64,000 nt of DNA from Picochlorum sp. 'celeri' (lineage: Eukaryota > Chlorophyta > Trebouxiophyceae). Positions 51,807 through 63,969 of the stretch are shown piece after piece. Every line of letters begins with the position of its first letter. The first letter of the stretch is position 1. The translations under genes were made by a program, and so were the position numbers. The stretch spans positions 806,001 through 870,000 of the forward strand of contig JAACMV010000024.1 in NCBI GenBank assembly GCA_010909725.1, in the 5' to 3' direction. Under the pieces are notes generated by a model. That model did not search any database and was not told the origin of the DNA. It saw nothing but the letters and a program-made list of their open reading frames with translations.

Positions 51807-52373
51807 ATGGCACCTGTCGCGTCGACGCTCTGGACTGGCGTGAGCGGTGCCCTGTCCCAAGCACGAGGTATAGAGTCGACCAGTCGTCGGCCAATCGCTC
51901 GTCTCACAAAGCCTTCTGCCATATCCTTGTCTCAAACCTATTTGTGTGGGTCAGATATCGCAGGATCGCATGATGAAGTTGGTCGAAAGCGTGAGGAACA
52001 CACTGTCCGGGTTGAAGGGGCATCGTGTCAGTGGCCAAGAGCGTGTGAGTGGCCGATGCGTGACGATCGATCAGTATCAGAGACTGCCAAGAATGTATTA
52101 GAGAGCGCTGCTGCGGCTGCGTCGATGGCTGGTGCTACAGAGTGGAGTAGAGAGGCCCCTGTCTACGTGCCAAATGATATTGACACTGATTTGCCTCCTG
52201 ATATTGAACTGTTGGCATTGTTTTCGGATAGTCCCATCGCATGGAGGCCTCATGAGACATCTGATGATGAGGCTTCTTCTGATGACGAGGAACCTAATGC
52301 TCTCGGAAGACTGGGACACGCTGTGATGAAGTGGTGGAGAAGGACATGGCGATACCAAGGCCTGGGTCTGTAG
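51807..52373 (+). CDS. Hypothetical acidic protein
   Basis: From the ATG opening MAPVASTLWTGVSGALSQAR the product is 188 residues; the frame continues upstream but with a poorer start. The C-terminal half is acidic (PNDIDTDLPPDIELLALFSD, then ETSDDEASSDDEE) and ends in a Trp/Arg-rich amphipathic stretch (VMKWWRRTWRYQGLGL) that could bind a membrane or a partner. An Ala-rich helix (TAKNVLESAAAAASMAGA) lies in the middle. No family is recognised. The gene converges on PP2A with 54 bp between stops. Confidence 0.5.
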   Translation: MAPVASTLWTGVSGALSQARGIESTSRRPIARLTKPSAISLSQTYLCGSDIAGSHDEVGRKREEHTVRVEGASCQWPRACEWPMRDDRSVSETAKNVLESAAAAASMAGATEWSREAPVYVPNDIDTDLPPDIELLALFSDSPIAWRPHETSDDEASSDDEEPNALGRLGHAVMKWWRRTWRYQGLGL

Positions 52374-52427
52374 TACTTGAACATTGTGTACATGTGTTAT
52401 ATATATAGAGCGAATGAAATAAATTAG

Positions 52428-54093
52428 TTAATTTCCTGTGTACAAGTATAGTGAATTCTGTGCCGCCGTGGCAATGACTGGGGCGTGTGGATGCCAGGAC
52501 AAGTGTTGTATCTTGTTCTGGAAATCTGAAATCACTGGGTCTTGTCGGAGACCAGAGTTTCTCCTTGATAGTGAATTTTTGGAGGATGCTCTTGGAATCG
52601 TTCTCCCGAATCCAACAATCCTATTTGAAAATTTGGATGTCGGAGCATGCATTCTCCTCCTCAGTGGGTCTCTGCTTGACTCTAGCAGAAGAGCATCATT
52701 CGATGGTTCACAGGGTGTCACCCTGAAGAAATTAGAATACGTGCCTGTCGCAATCATTTTTCCATCGCCCGACGCACAGCAGTCAAACTTGTCAAAGATA
52801 CTGTCGTTCTCGTATAATTGGGCAAGCTTTGGCTTGATCATATCGTGAACCTGATGCTCATATAATGGCCTTGCCTCATACCGCAGATCCCAGACTTTTA
52901 GAGTCAAATAATCCCTAGATAGTAGATGGTGACCACCAGTACCTAGAAATTTGATGGCATTGACGCTCGCCACAATCTCTGAGAAGAAATTCTTTTCATT
53001 TTCATCCTTTTCGCCACCATCAAAAAGTTTTGCATGGGCATCACAGAGTGCCGAAGCACGCATATCGGCCAACCGAATGAAACCTTTTGACGATCCATAT
53101 GCAAATATATGCGGCTCTTGCGGATGAAATTCAGCACATGTGATCACCTCTGTCAAATCCTCCATAACCTCTGGCTTGATATCCACAATATTAAAGGATA
53201 AATCTGGTCGATCAAAATGCCACAAATTTATCCTCAAATCATCTGCCGACAGAAATGTTTCCTCATCCGTACATAATGATATCGAATTAATATGATACGC
53301 ATGCCCCGCAGCGTACACCTTTCTACACTTGCTTGCTAACTCATAGGATGTTGACGTCACTCTTGGAACCCTAATGTGATGCCCGCTACCAAACCGCGAT
53401 GGAGACGATGGAGACGCATCCATCGATTTCATCCAATTGGTAGTCTGTACACCGCTATACTCTGGCGTATTGAAATCTTCCACCTCTGTCACCTTGCGTT
53501 CAAACACCTTCCATAACTTTATCGTCTTATCATTCGTTGTCAGCAGCGTATGCGCCCCATTCGCGCCCCATTTCCGTATCCATCGAATTTTATTAATCTT
53601 TTCTTCGATTTCAAGCGATTTCAAGTAATCAAACTCTGGGTCGTGACTCTGAAACTCTGTCAGGTACCGATACTCGTACTGAATATATGCACCACTGCCC
53701 CCACGCTGCTCCATATCCTCTTCCTCATGCTGCTGCTCACTCCCTTCAGCATCCAACCTCTCAAACAACACGACACGCCCCCCATGATCCCCCGTCGCCA
53801 AGAAATCCCCGCCATGGTCAAACTCCACAGCAGATATGATATCAGCTGCACACAATGTATACCACTGTCAAGACGTGTCCCTCTTCATCCATCAATGAAG
53901 TAAACCACGTACCATCCAAAACCTCCTCTCCAGGAGTCCTTTCCCCGAATACCTGACTAAAACTCCATTCCCACTGCGGCACGCTCTCTCCAAAACCTCC
54001 AGTATTCTGGGTGAAACCACTCTGAGACGGCGGTGTAATCATATATGCATCATTATCTTCATCGTATTGAGTTGGATACACAGTATCCGCCAT
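52428..54093 (-). CDS. Protein phosphatase 2A regulatory B (PR55) subunit
   Basis: Two exons (53913-54093 and 52428-53845) give 532 residues, close to plant B subunits. Conserved text: WEWSFSQVFGERTPGEEVLD joined by the splice to ADIISAVEFDHGGDFLATGD, then HGGRVVLFER, YLTEFQSHDPEFDYLKSLEI, EEKINKIRWIRK and FLSADDLRINLWHFDR. The C-terminus (APVIATAAQNSLYLYTG) closes the seven-bladed WD propeller. PR55 selects substrates for the PP2A A/C core in mitotic exit and signalling. A small insert in the first blade (Glu/Gln-rich, about residue 95) replaces the usual loop. Donor GTACGT, acceptor GTGCAG. Confidence 0.95.
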
Positions 54094-54261
54094 TGATCTC
54101 TTTCTGGAACAGATGAATCCCGACCAACAACGATTTGAACCGAGTGATCTGGCCCAGAACAGAGTTCCTCTTGCGCCTCTGTCTATACAAATAGACTATA
54201 AATATTTATATGTTTTTGAATATGAATCGACCTGGATCAAAAGGGCGGCATGATATTTCAT

Positions 54262-55047
54262 TCATGATTTGTCATCACCATGCCTCTGCCGCTTCTGCCG
54301 AGAACCATGGTCTGTCGTCTTTTTCTTCTTCTTCTTCTTCTCTCCTCCTCTAGTGTCCGATAGCGCAACATAAGATGCAAATAGAGCAGCTTCCATGTCC
54401 TTTATACAAATGCCATCATCCTGCCCTGCGTTGGCCAGCAATGCAGCCTGCTTGTCTCTCATTTTGCTGAACAATGCTTGGTACGCTTTGACGGTGTATT
54501 CTCTCTTTCCAAGGCACACCATCAACGCTTCATCGCTCATGAATGGAATGCTGTCATCCATGGCGGCTAACATCGCAGAAGCGGTTGCTGGACCCACCCC
54601 TTTCAACCCAGTCAAGACCTGAAGCGCATTCAAGACGGTGTCCTGTTCTATGCCCCCACCACGCTTTTCATCATGAAGAATCCTATATGCCTCTTTGGAT
54701 GCTACAGCAAGAGCTTTTGGATCTTGTTTCGCAGCGTATCCCCGAAGGGATGGTCTGAATTTCCCCCGTGCGAGCTTCCATTCCACAAGTCTGATAAACT
54801 GCTCCTTGCTCAGACAGCCTTGTTGTGTCACAAGAAGATTAGGCAAACAATCTCGAAACCACCTGCAGTGCAAACACATACTACATGTGATGTACACCAC
54901 ATCAACCCCATGAATAGAGAGAGAGAAAGAGTACCGTTCGTGGTCCGAGACCTTGTGCTCCCCAATCCGTGTCTCATAGGAAGACACCAGGGCTTTCCAA
55001 TCATCTAGAGCACCAGATGCCCATAATTCAGATGGATCATTCATCAT
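54262..55047 (-). CDS. Conserved helix-hairpin-helix protein of unknown function
   Basis: Two exons (54935-55047 and 54262-54862) give 237 residues. The intron reads through in frame without a stop, but removing it gives the sensible join VSDHERWFRDCLPNLL. The product is alpha-helical with a helix-hairpin-helix motif (LQVLTGLKGVGPATASAMLA), in which G-V-G-P-x-x-A is the DNA-binding hairpin of HhH-GPD-type proteins. The catalytic Lys/Asp of the glycosylases is not evident. The C-terminus has a run of seven lysines and a basic tail suited to nuclear import. Homologous proteins of this layout occur in plants and fungi without an agreed function. The start is the first of two adjacent Met codons. 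Confidence 0.65.
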   Translation of the reverse strand: MMNDPSELWASGALDDWKALVSSYETRIGEHKVSDHERYSFSLSIHGVDVVYITCSMCLHCRWFRDCLPNLLVTQQGCLSKEQFIRLVEWKLARGKFRPSLRGYAAKQDPKALAVASKEAYRILHDEKRGGGIEQDTVLNALQVLTGLKGVGPATASAMLAAMDDSIPFMSDEALMVCLGKREYTVKAYQALFSKMRDKQAALLANAGQDDGICIKDMEAALFASYVALSDTRGGEKKKKKKKTTDHGSRQKRQRHGDDKS

Positions 55048-55277
55048 GCGTGGATCCAATGCAATATTCCATGAATGTACTATCAAAGGATGTGCTTCAT
55101 TATCATTTTTTTAAATATAGACAAGGTACATCTTCTCTGCACACACATGTGTGTGTGTGCAAAAGGACATTGCCACTGTCTCCGAGTTTTTTAATTCTTA
55201 ATTACGGTGTCTCCCTGGCATGGATCTGATTGTATGTGCTGATGCCACTGAGATTGTGTGTCTTCAAAAAGACAATG

Positions 55278-56222
55278 AATATTCTTCAGATGAGGGATAT
55301 GGTGGCGCATCGTGGGGGTTTAAGGGATGGTTGTCCCTCACGTCGAGCGTCACATGGCATGACACCTCGTTCTCGCCAACCTGGCGTCCATACAGCCATT
55401 CGGCGTTCGTATCATGACAGAAATGACTCGAATGAATCATCGGAAGGGAGGACTCTGTTGTCGAGACGGAATAGTCTTGTGTGTATGCTCTTGTCTCTGC
55501 AGGGACAGGCTGCCTGGGCGGATGATGATGATTCTCGTCTTGAACAGGTTACACAGAGGGTGTATTTGGATGTTGGGGTATGTCGAGATGGGTTTAAGAA
55601 GGATAGGCGGTTGGGGGATACATCCATCTTGTGTGATGCACCTGATGCTCTGGGAAGGATTGTGATTGATTTGTATGGGAATGCTGCTCCTTTTACTGTG
55701 AAGAATTTTGTTCGGTTGGTAGAGTCTGGTGCATTGGAGAATACGGTGGTGAATAAAGTATTCCCTGGGAGGTATATTGCTGCTGGACAGCAAGGGGCGC
55801 ATCGGCTTGGGCTGATGGAGGCACCAGAGTTGTTGGAGCCGAATGGAGACATTTTGAATTCCTTGTCCTTTCGGTTGAAGCATGCGAGGCCGGGAACTGT
55901 CTCCTTGATGCTGGGTAATACTATAGATGATGAGTATATTCGAGGGAGGAAAGGATACAGAGAATTGTCGTTTCTTATCACGACTGGCCCAGGGCCTGTG
56001 CCGAGTTTGGATGATGAGAATATTGTTTTTGGGAGGGTGTCGGAGGGTTTTGACGTTGTTGGAAGAATTGCAGAACTACCTACATTTAAGCAGAATGAGA
56101 GTTTACGAGTGTTTACGGATTTGGCCAAAGTGATTGGGGATGATCGAGTGACAAAGAAAGCGAGCACCTTTGGGAAGCCAATGGTGCCGATTGTTTTTAC
56201 AAAGACTGGTGTTTTGGAATGA
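55278..56222 (+). CDS. Thylakoid-lumen cyclophilin-type peptidyl-prolyl isomerase (CYP26-2/CYP28-like)
   Basis: The start is uncertain (ATGs at 55242, 55278 and 55299 are all in frame); an Arg/Ser-rich plastid transit peptide follows in each case. Next is a lumen signal with twin arginine (SRRNSLVCMLLSLQGQAAWA) cut before DDDD. The cyclophilin domain shows RVYLDVGVC, LGRIVIDLYGNAAPFTVKNF, VVNKVFPGRYIAAGQQGA, SFLITTGPGPVPSLDDENIV and FGRVSEGFDVVGRI. The catalytic Arg region reads FPGRYIAAG in place of F-H-R-x-I-x-x-F, as in divergent plant lumen cyclophilins CYP26-2 and CYP28, so isomerase activity may be weak. These proteins help assemble photosynthetic complexes. Single exon. Confidence 0.85.
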   Translation, partial: NILQMRDMVAHRGGLRDGCPSRRASHGMTPRSRQPGVHTAIRRSYHDRNDSNESSEGRTLLSRRNSLVCMLLSLQGQAAWADDDDSRLEQVTQRVYLDVGVCRDGFKKDRRLGDTSILCDAPDALGRIVIDLYGNAAPFTVKNFVRLVESGALENTVVNKVFPGRYIAAGQQGAHRLGLMEAPELLEPNGDILNSLSFRLKHARPGTVSLMLGNTIDDEYIRGRKGYRELSFLITTGPGPVPSLDDENIVFGRVSEGFDVVGRIAELPTFKQNESLRVFTDLAKVIGDDRVTKKASTFGKPMVPIVFTKTGVLE

Positions 56223-56554
56223 AAAAAAGGTGCGTGTAGGTTTTGTGAGTCGCATTACTTTGCCACGCAGCGTGTACATTGTTGCTGAGAGTGGTCATTC
56301 AGATGCGATAGAGTGGATTTTTGCTTTGAGCTAGACCTTGTGTGTGTTTCTTGCTGCCATGCAATAAGGGTAGAATATCAAAGTACACGTCTCTTACATT
56401 GTGCAGAATGGCTCGTTTCCATATAAAAGTTTTTATCAAGAATAAGAATCTAGATGTATAATAATATATATAGTGTTAGTTGTTATGATTTATGTTTATG
56501 TGGATTGAATGAACAAATAAATTAGGAGGTTAGGGTATTTGAAGGCAAGGTTCA
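56223..56554. other. Convergent spacer between cyclophilin and protease genes
   Basis: AT-rich toward the right; no gene, RNA or strong repeat is seen. It contains the 3' UTRs of two convergent genes. Confidence 0.4.
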
Positions 56555-57684
56555 TCATCTGTCGTCGTCGTCATCATCATCATCACTATCACTATCGTAG
56601 TCGCGATCATCATCGTCGTCATCATCATCATCATCATCATCTCCCAGGTCCAAATTCTTCATGAGCCAATCAAAACTATCTGGCAGACTTGTGAAGACTG
56701 TATGAGCCATGTCTCCACACTTGCTACTGGCCGATCGGCGAATTGAGTACGAGACAATCCCCCAGACAGTAGCTTTCCTGTCAGCGGCCATCAGTGGTCC
56801 CCCAGAGTCTCCCTCACATGCTGATGTGTACACGCCAGTAGGACCTGGATTGGAGAATGCAGGTGCTGTACAAATCGACGACTTACTATCAAAGTAATTT
56901 TTCGGTTTGAAGCCATCACATTCACTATCAGGTACTACTCTGAGTGGTGAATATTTCAATGTATCAGATTCAGATTCAGATTCCGTCTCCCCCCATCCAA
57001 GGACAATACCTTTATCAGAAATTCGAGGATTCGACTTTGCAATTTGAGCTGGTCTGACATCTGATGAGTCGTCCAATTCGATGATGGCTAGATCTTTTCT
57101 CACGGCAGCACCAGAGGCAGGGTTGAAACCTTCAGGCTCATATCCAGGATGCAACGTGTAGCTCTGCAGATCAGCGCAGACATGTTAGATGTGATCCCCA
57201 ATATATATATGGCGCACCAAAAAAAATTACGTACATCTATTCTAAACGTCTCGCAAGAGCGGCATGATCCGCTATCACCTTGTCCGATAGATACGCGGGC
57301 ATCATCTAAAACATCATCCTTGTCGAATGGCTCCAGGCAGTGTGCTGCAGTCAAGACCTGTGAAGGTGTCACGAGGATCCCTCCACAAGACCCTTGAGGC
57401 AAATCTATGCGAGCCATCCACGGAAATTCACCTTTTTGCGCGTCTTTTCCTCCGCTCACACGCTCCACGACGGACTGGAGGATGCTTCGGTGAGCAGCTC
57501 TTCCCCCTGCTTGGGGGACACCGCCAATACGCGCCTCGGGTCCTTCAGAGCCTGAACAAAACATTGGAACAATATTTAGAAAATCAGGAACATTCATCAC
57601 TGTATACAGATCTGACGTACATCCCACAGCAGTAGCGACAAGGCAGAGCAGGGCAACAAGAACTCGTCCACCTTCCATGCTCAT
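56555..57684 (-). CDS. Secreted trypsin-like serine protease with poly-Asp tail
   Basis: Three exons (57621-57684, 57235-57551, 56555-57163) give 329 residues. A signal peptide (GGRVLVALLCLVATAVG) spans nearly the whole first exon. Triad: LTAAHC (His), DLAIIEL (Asp), CEGDSGGPL (Ser); activation site RVSGGKDAQ. The domain ends at FDWLMKNLDL, and the last 32 residues are almost entirely Asp with a few Ser/Arg (DDDD runs and DYDSDSDD). This tail suggests Ca2+ binding or attachment to a basic wall component; that is inference. Two of the introns read through in frame, so unspliced models look plausible but insert material between conserved residues. The base pattern is GAT/GAC repeats on the coding strand. 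Confidence 0.9.
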
Positions 57685-58346
57685 CGACGTATGTTCAAGC
57701 CACGTGAGACAACGTATCTATGGAAAGAAGACGTCTTTTGAATATTTCAGACCAAAAGAAACCTCAATGCAGTGAAGAAACGTGTTACCCTGAGACACCT
57801 ACAACACCAGTTTGAGTACGAACGCGTATTCGTGGGCACTCGATATGCTCAGAGATTTCGTATTTTCATTATACCTTTTGCTGTGGAGGCGTATGACTTA
57901 TAAATATCTTTAAATCTGCGAGGGAAGATCGGCATGTATATGAATAGATAGCTTCCAATGAAGCCGCAGAGGAGCCTGCTTGGCACCTTCCACCCAAGCT
58001 TCCACGTTCCGCCATATGGCAGGCATGCATGGCTCATGGGCATGGTTCGCTATGAAGTGCTTGATCCAACGGATTAGATACATGCATGAAGCCTTTTCGA
58101 AGTACCTTTCAGGTGTATATACAAGTTTGTTATCCAATAAGAATTCTGCGCTGTTGACTGTATGTCAACTGTTGGGCAGTGCTAGAACTGTTGACTTGAA
58201 GAGCAGCGGAATTCCCCTCTGTGCTTCAAAAACCACATTGCTTCATCCCAGCAGTCACATATATGGCCTTTCAAGCACGAAATACCAGAAGCTTACATAT
58301 TGGGAGCTAAAAGTAAAACCAATCTTACATTCATAAGTTATTAGCG
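57685..58346. other. Spacer between protease start and kinase 3' end
   Basis: There is a 118-codon plus-strand frame (57980-58336) with no recognisable domain and unconvincing composition, so it is not called. A small inverted repeat GTTGAC/GTCAAC is near 58155. Otherwise nothing is seen. Confidence 0.4.
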
Positions 58347-61300
58347 TCACACACGACGTAGTGCTTCAACCATAGTTGGATGCAGGTGTCTGTCAAGGCC
58401 ACAGCGGGCACCCAGCACCATGGCTGAATACATGGAGCCCGTGTCTCGAATCAGCATAGCTATGGATAAAAATGCAACAAGATGGTCCATGTTGTCGCTC
58501 AGAATCATGAATTTTGACGTATGGTCATGTGCCATCTCCAGGACGGCCTCCACCCAAGACGTGAGCCCCCTAGGGTAGGCATCCACAGTTGTCGGACATC
58601 GAACTAATGCTGTCTTGATGTTGCTCGAATACAAGTCTTCCACGCAGTTATTGAGCTCTAATGAATCGATTACTACTCGCTTGGAATAGTCTGTTGCCAG
58701 GTGGACGTTCCATACAGGTATATCACAGGACAGTTTGGATGACAGGATGATTGCTAGTGTGTCATTCTCCAGAAGTCTTTTCTGCCAGCTTGCTCTTCTT
58801 CTGAGATACTCAGCAGTTGATGCAACAGAAACAAGGTCCGAAACATTCATAAGAGAGGATACAGGCTGCGGCATGAACACGCGGTCTGATATAGGACCAA
58901 CGTCATCCCTTGGAGGAACACATGACTTCGTGCCTAGTGATGCTGCAGGGTGCCGGGGTGTCGAATCGCATGAACTCATATCACCAGCAGGATCTGATTG
59001 AACCATTTCTAGCCGGTTCAATACATCAGGAAGCGTTGGTCTCATCTTTGGGTCTCTGACGAGCATAAATCTGAGCATGTCTTCAACTCCTGGTAGGTCT
59101 GCGATCATCTTTAACCGATCGTCAGGGATCAGTTGCGAGTCTGGTCTGGTTACTCGAGCGGCCAATTGCAGCCAATCAGTGTCATTGTAAAGCACATTGC
59201 CAGTGAAAAGCTCGAACAGCAAGCAACCAAGGGACCACACATCTGACGGAGCACCAGCACCCTGAGCCCTCCTCCGGTCATACCCGTTCTGATGAGTTTG
59301 AGGGGCACAATCCACCATGAGCATTTCTGGGCTCTTGAATGCATCTGTACCTCGAGATTGCGTGGTGGAACCCTTCTGTGCTCCATCGCGGCCGCCAGGA
59401 AACATGACACTCTCTCCGAAATCTCCAAGGACAACTCTAAAAGCCAATCTGCCTTTGCAATCACTCTTCTTTAACAACGAGCGGAATCTTCCACCAGAAC
59501 TGAGTGTTCCACGCTGAAATGCATCTTCGGAAGCCCCATCACAGGGATCGAGTAGCACATTATCACATTTCAGATCAAAGTGAACAATGCCTTCATCAAG
59601 GATTTCGATACATGCCAAGACAATTTCTCTAAAGATTGCCCAGTATATCTCTATCTTGAATTGAGGCGATTCTTCTTGAGAGAGCCTCCACTGTTTCAAG
59701 GAACACTTATACTCCTTGAGCACCAGCACCAGAGCATCTGCACCCATATCCACTCCGAAATCCAGCATCTGGCAAGCCCTCGGATGATTCAACAAACGTT
59801 GATGGATTGATACTTCTGAGTAGAATTCCACCTGAGAACAACGATCGTGGTTATGTTTGGGGGCATCGATAACCTTAAGGACAGTGCCTCTTCCTTCTGA
59901 CCACCATGGGAGAGAGCACCTGTATACAGTAGCGTATGCACCAGCTGCTCCGGATATTCTAACTCTGGACATATACCAATGCGGCCTAAAGGGATCAGCA
60001 CAAAGTAAACGCAGGAAAATGATGGCATGTTCACCAATGGACTCATGCAAGTTTGAACAGATCCTTGGGAGTAATTCAAGGGTTGGCGAAACATTCAGAT
60101 GATGCTGCAAAATAAAAGGAATGTTCTGCATCTTCTTATCCCAAGGATACCGATCGCAGTATGTTGTCTGTAAATGACCATTTTCATCCATGATTAGCAT
60201 AAATACCAGCTTAATTGCTAGAATATGGAGCTCATCATCATGGTATAACAGACGCGAATTGGATTCCTTGTCAAAATTCCAAATAGAAGCCACGAATGTA
60301 CCGGGCATTTCTTCCTCCGAGGATTTCGTGTCTGTGATAGAAAATCTCACTGCCTGCATCTTTGCATGCCCAGGTGTCTCCCTTGCTCCATTTGGCGGCC
60401 GCAAAGCCTTCCCGAATTCAGAATCTTGCTCAGCATTATACAGTTCTGCACTTTTATTCCGCTCATGAAGGGAAGATCTCATCGAAGATGATATATTAAG
60501 CAATGGGATTATTGTTTTGGATGTTTGCGGTGGTGCAGATAGCCCATTGTCCCCAGTGCATCCACTTGTATCTTCATCAATCTCACTATCACTGGTTGCA
60601 AAAGAGGCAGAGTCATCTGAAGATTCACCAAGGCCAAGAGCCTCCAATCTATCTACATCTTCATCTAAATCTCCAGTGAATGTGAAGCCAATAGGTAATA
60701 TTTTCTCTGAATCTGTATTATGGTTGCTGGGGGTGTCTGACCCATCAAATACCCCAGATAGATCAATGGGGACATCTAAACTCAATGCTGCACTCGTGCC
60801 TTGGCGCTCCAGGACTTTTGAACCAAATGGCGATAAACTATTTTGATTTCCATCCAAATTCGCTGCAGGAATTCTAAGATCACTGGTAGACGCTCCACTT
60901 GCAGATGGAGACATTTTCTTGGTAACATCTGGTACTTGTTGATTTCCTTGCAAATGCGGATTTCTCTCGCTTGATTGAGCGTTTGATTCCCCGCCAGATT
61001 CTGCGAATGAGAGCCGAGGAATACTCACATACTTGTGGGGGCTAGTAGATTCTACCTGATCTTGATCATCTTCCCCTCTGTCACTGGGCAAACCCCCGAC
61101 AGAATTCTGGGAGATGCTTTGGCCTAACCCTGTGCTGCCAACACTGCTCTCCGAACGTATTTGCGAAAATCTTGAACCATGTTCCAAAGCTTCGAATTCA
61201 AGACCCATCTCTTTGACGAAAAATCCGACGACAGATAGCTGCTGAAACCTGTTCCTTATATGGCCGTTCCCAGATCTCATTGATGCTTGGGCCAGAGTAC

Positions 61301-63969
61301 ACAGCATTGAAAGATGCTGCCGACAAAGAAATATTGCCTGATGGTCTTTTGTTGGATTATGGTACAATTTAAGAAACCTAATAAAGTGTAGGCGAACATA
61401 ATAATCTGCATTGTTAAACCAAAACAAAGTTGCTTCCCGCTGCATAGATATTTATGCATCATGACAATGGTGACATACCTGTGATCTCTTTATCTGATAT
61501 AAACGGATTTTGATTAGCTGAGAATAAACTCTGAAGAAGAGCAAATATTCCATTCCTAAGCCGAACCGAACGAGAGGACAGCTTAAAATTTGCCGACAAT
61601 CCTTGCAACTGCTCTGTCTCTCTGCTTGGGATTTCCCCCTCTAGAGAAATTCTAATCAATGTCGTGCCTGGAGTTATCAGGAACGAGAAGAACTGAAGGC
61701 AATACGATCGTGTCAGCAATTTTGCTTCTCGCCTTTTGTACACCTTGCACAAAATTTGACTATTTGGCATGGCCACTCCCTGGGTTTCTTCGAGAGTCTC
61801 CTGCCTGCTTAATAGGCTTGCCAGGTTTGCAAATGCCGTAAGAATATTCTTCTCAATTTCTGCGATTTCTAGCCTGCTTAGCGACGAGTCGTTAGCCTCG
61901 TCTTTGAGTAGTGTTTGCGTACTGACATCACGTAACAAAGACATAACTTCTTTCCGATCAAACAGGGCACTGATAAACTTCCTTCCAGTCACTCTGCTGT
62001 CCGATATCTGGAACACCTTTGCCAAGATTTTCAATACCGAATTCAATATCAGTAACACAACACCATCCCAATCATCTACTTGCCTGTCTCTCATGCACAA
62101 TGTGTTTAAGATGCGCATGACAGAGCTCAAGCACGTGTCTGCAAACACTGAAGCAGCTCCTTCATCGGAGGAAAAACTAAGATATTCCGAGGCCATTTCC
62201 AGGTAGTACATCATGGAAGCATTATTCAGATCCGAGCCAAATCCATTTGAATAGATACATGATCGTAACTTGCTGCCTATTGCAACCAGGAACACATGCT
62301 CAGGGTTCTCCTGGGATGTCGCAATATTAGCGAGAAGTTTTAGATAATTTCTTGTGTATGCAGCTCCGTCATACATGTGTACTGGAAATGACAGCAAGTC
62401 TGCCGAGATGATGCCTGATGGATTTGGATCCAATTCAAAACCTCCAGGGAAGGAGTTGTGCATTGCAAGCATGGCTTCAATCAGCAGCGGGCAGACATCG
62501 AGTGAATCCTCCACAGATTCAATCGCAACTTGCTCTTGGTAAGACAAATCAGCATTGTCCGATGCTTTGGCACTTTCTGCACTCAGCCGCGATAGCTGCT
62601 CACTATCTGAATACTGCACAGAGTCTGAGTCATCCTCTGAATTATCAGCACTGAATATTTTGTGCGCCCTGAGATCTAAATTACTACTAGTATGATTTCC
62701 AAGACTTCTCTCTTCGCTACGGTATTCATTGTACTCTGATACACAGTCGTCATTGAGAGCAATGTGCCTCCTATATCCGATGACAGATGGAAGGTCTTGT
62801 GCCACTAACGACTCTCCAAGAGCCTGGGCAAGATGATCCAACTCTTGCATAGCACTTGGCTGGCCAAATAAAGACCTATCAGGTGCAGATGCATCAACCA
62901 CTACCTGGTTTGAACTTCGATGCTCTCTTCTAGTGGCCCGAGTAAGGCCCGAGTCTGGTGACATGCACAAGTTCTCATCCTCCTCTCCCTGTAAACTGTC
63001 CAACGAGAGCATGGGTACACTGTTCCGGCTAGATGCTGGTGTTGCTGTTGAAACACTCGCTGGTGAGCTTTGGGCCTGTTTGGCCTCTGCAACGTCCATG
63101 CCCCGACGTCCATGCTCGGACAACAATGCTCTTGCAAGAGGCTCCAGCAGTGGCAGCCTATTCATGTACATGGTACTCAAAGCATTATACAACTTCAAAT
63201 CAATAGCAGCTTCTTTCACATCAGGTCGATGCAGCATGGCCGTTAGGAACTGTATCATCAATGCTGGATTTGCACATGTCTCACACAATGATTCAGCAAA
63301 ATCATTCACCAGGGTCCTGCAAGCATCAATCGAGCTGAGGCAAGAGTCCAAAATCAACGATGTTGTCAGTGTAAGCAAACTAAGCTGTTCAACTGTTCCC
63401 ATCATTGTGGAACTCATGAGAGACTTTGATGCTTGAACTAGAGCCGTGAGAACCCCATTCTGGACAGCACACTCTGCCATGTGTACATCCTTGCAGACAG
63501 TATTCAAATACGAGGTCCCATCTTTAAATCCTGAGACACTACAAGAATGTATCAAGGAAATAGCTGACTCAACATCCATCCCCCTAGTATGCGATACAGA
63601 CTTTTTCACTGGACTCTGAAATGCTGTCTGCCGTTGAGGAGAGGGCAGGGGTGTGCAATCCGAATGAACAGCACCTGGCACACCATGCACAATCGCCAAC
63701 ACATCCTCAAACTGCCGAATTGTTCTGAGACACATGGTTGGGGATTCTTCCCGATCCATACGGACAGCTTCCAAGCATCCAAGCAACAAATTTGGCACCA
63801 CACGAACGTCTCTTCCAGACGTTGATGCCCCCTCCCCGGATACATCCGTAAACCTAATCCCCATGCCATCATCCTCTGATTCCATATATATCAAACCATC
63901 TTCTTCTGCCTTTGACTTTGATCGCGTCACCTGGCTTGAACCATCCAAACTGTACTGCCATGCCTCCAT
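58347..63969 (-). CDS. Giant protein kinase with long helical N-terminus and phosphatase-like tail (5' end uncertain)
   Basis: Exons 61479-63969 and 58347-61405; the 73-nt intron (GTATGT donor, acceptor ATGCAG) was chosen because an earlier acceptor breaks frame. The start is taken at MEAWQYSLDGSS, but the frame is open to the window edge, so it may be incomplete. Roughly 1850 residues: an alpha-helical region that may be ARM/HEAT-like, Ser/Asp-rich disordered stretches, then a kinase with a variant Gly loop (SGAAGAYATVY), VLKVI, HFDLKCDNVLL (HRD becomes HFD), LGDFGES, GTDAFKSPEML and DVWSLGCLLFELFTG. The last 120 residues resemble a dual-specificity phosphatase in which the Cys-x5-Arg loop is missing (FMILSDNMDHLVAF). 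It may couple kinase activity to a pseudophosphatase module (inference). Confidence 0.78.

Noticed and set aside
57980..58336. 118-codon plus-strand frame in the protease-kinase spacer.
   Set aside because: No domain, no targeting signal and irregular composition; looks like a chance frame.
61406..61445. Earlier acceptor in the giant kinase gene, joining at the CGG just after 61440.
   Set aside because: It puts the downstream exon out of frame; the acceptor at 61406 keeps frame and gives a 73-nt intron like the others.
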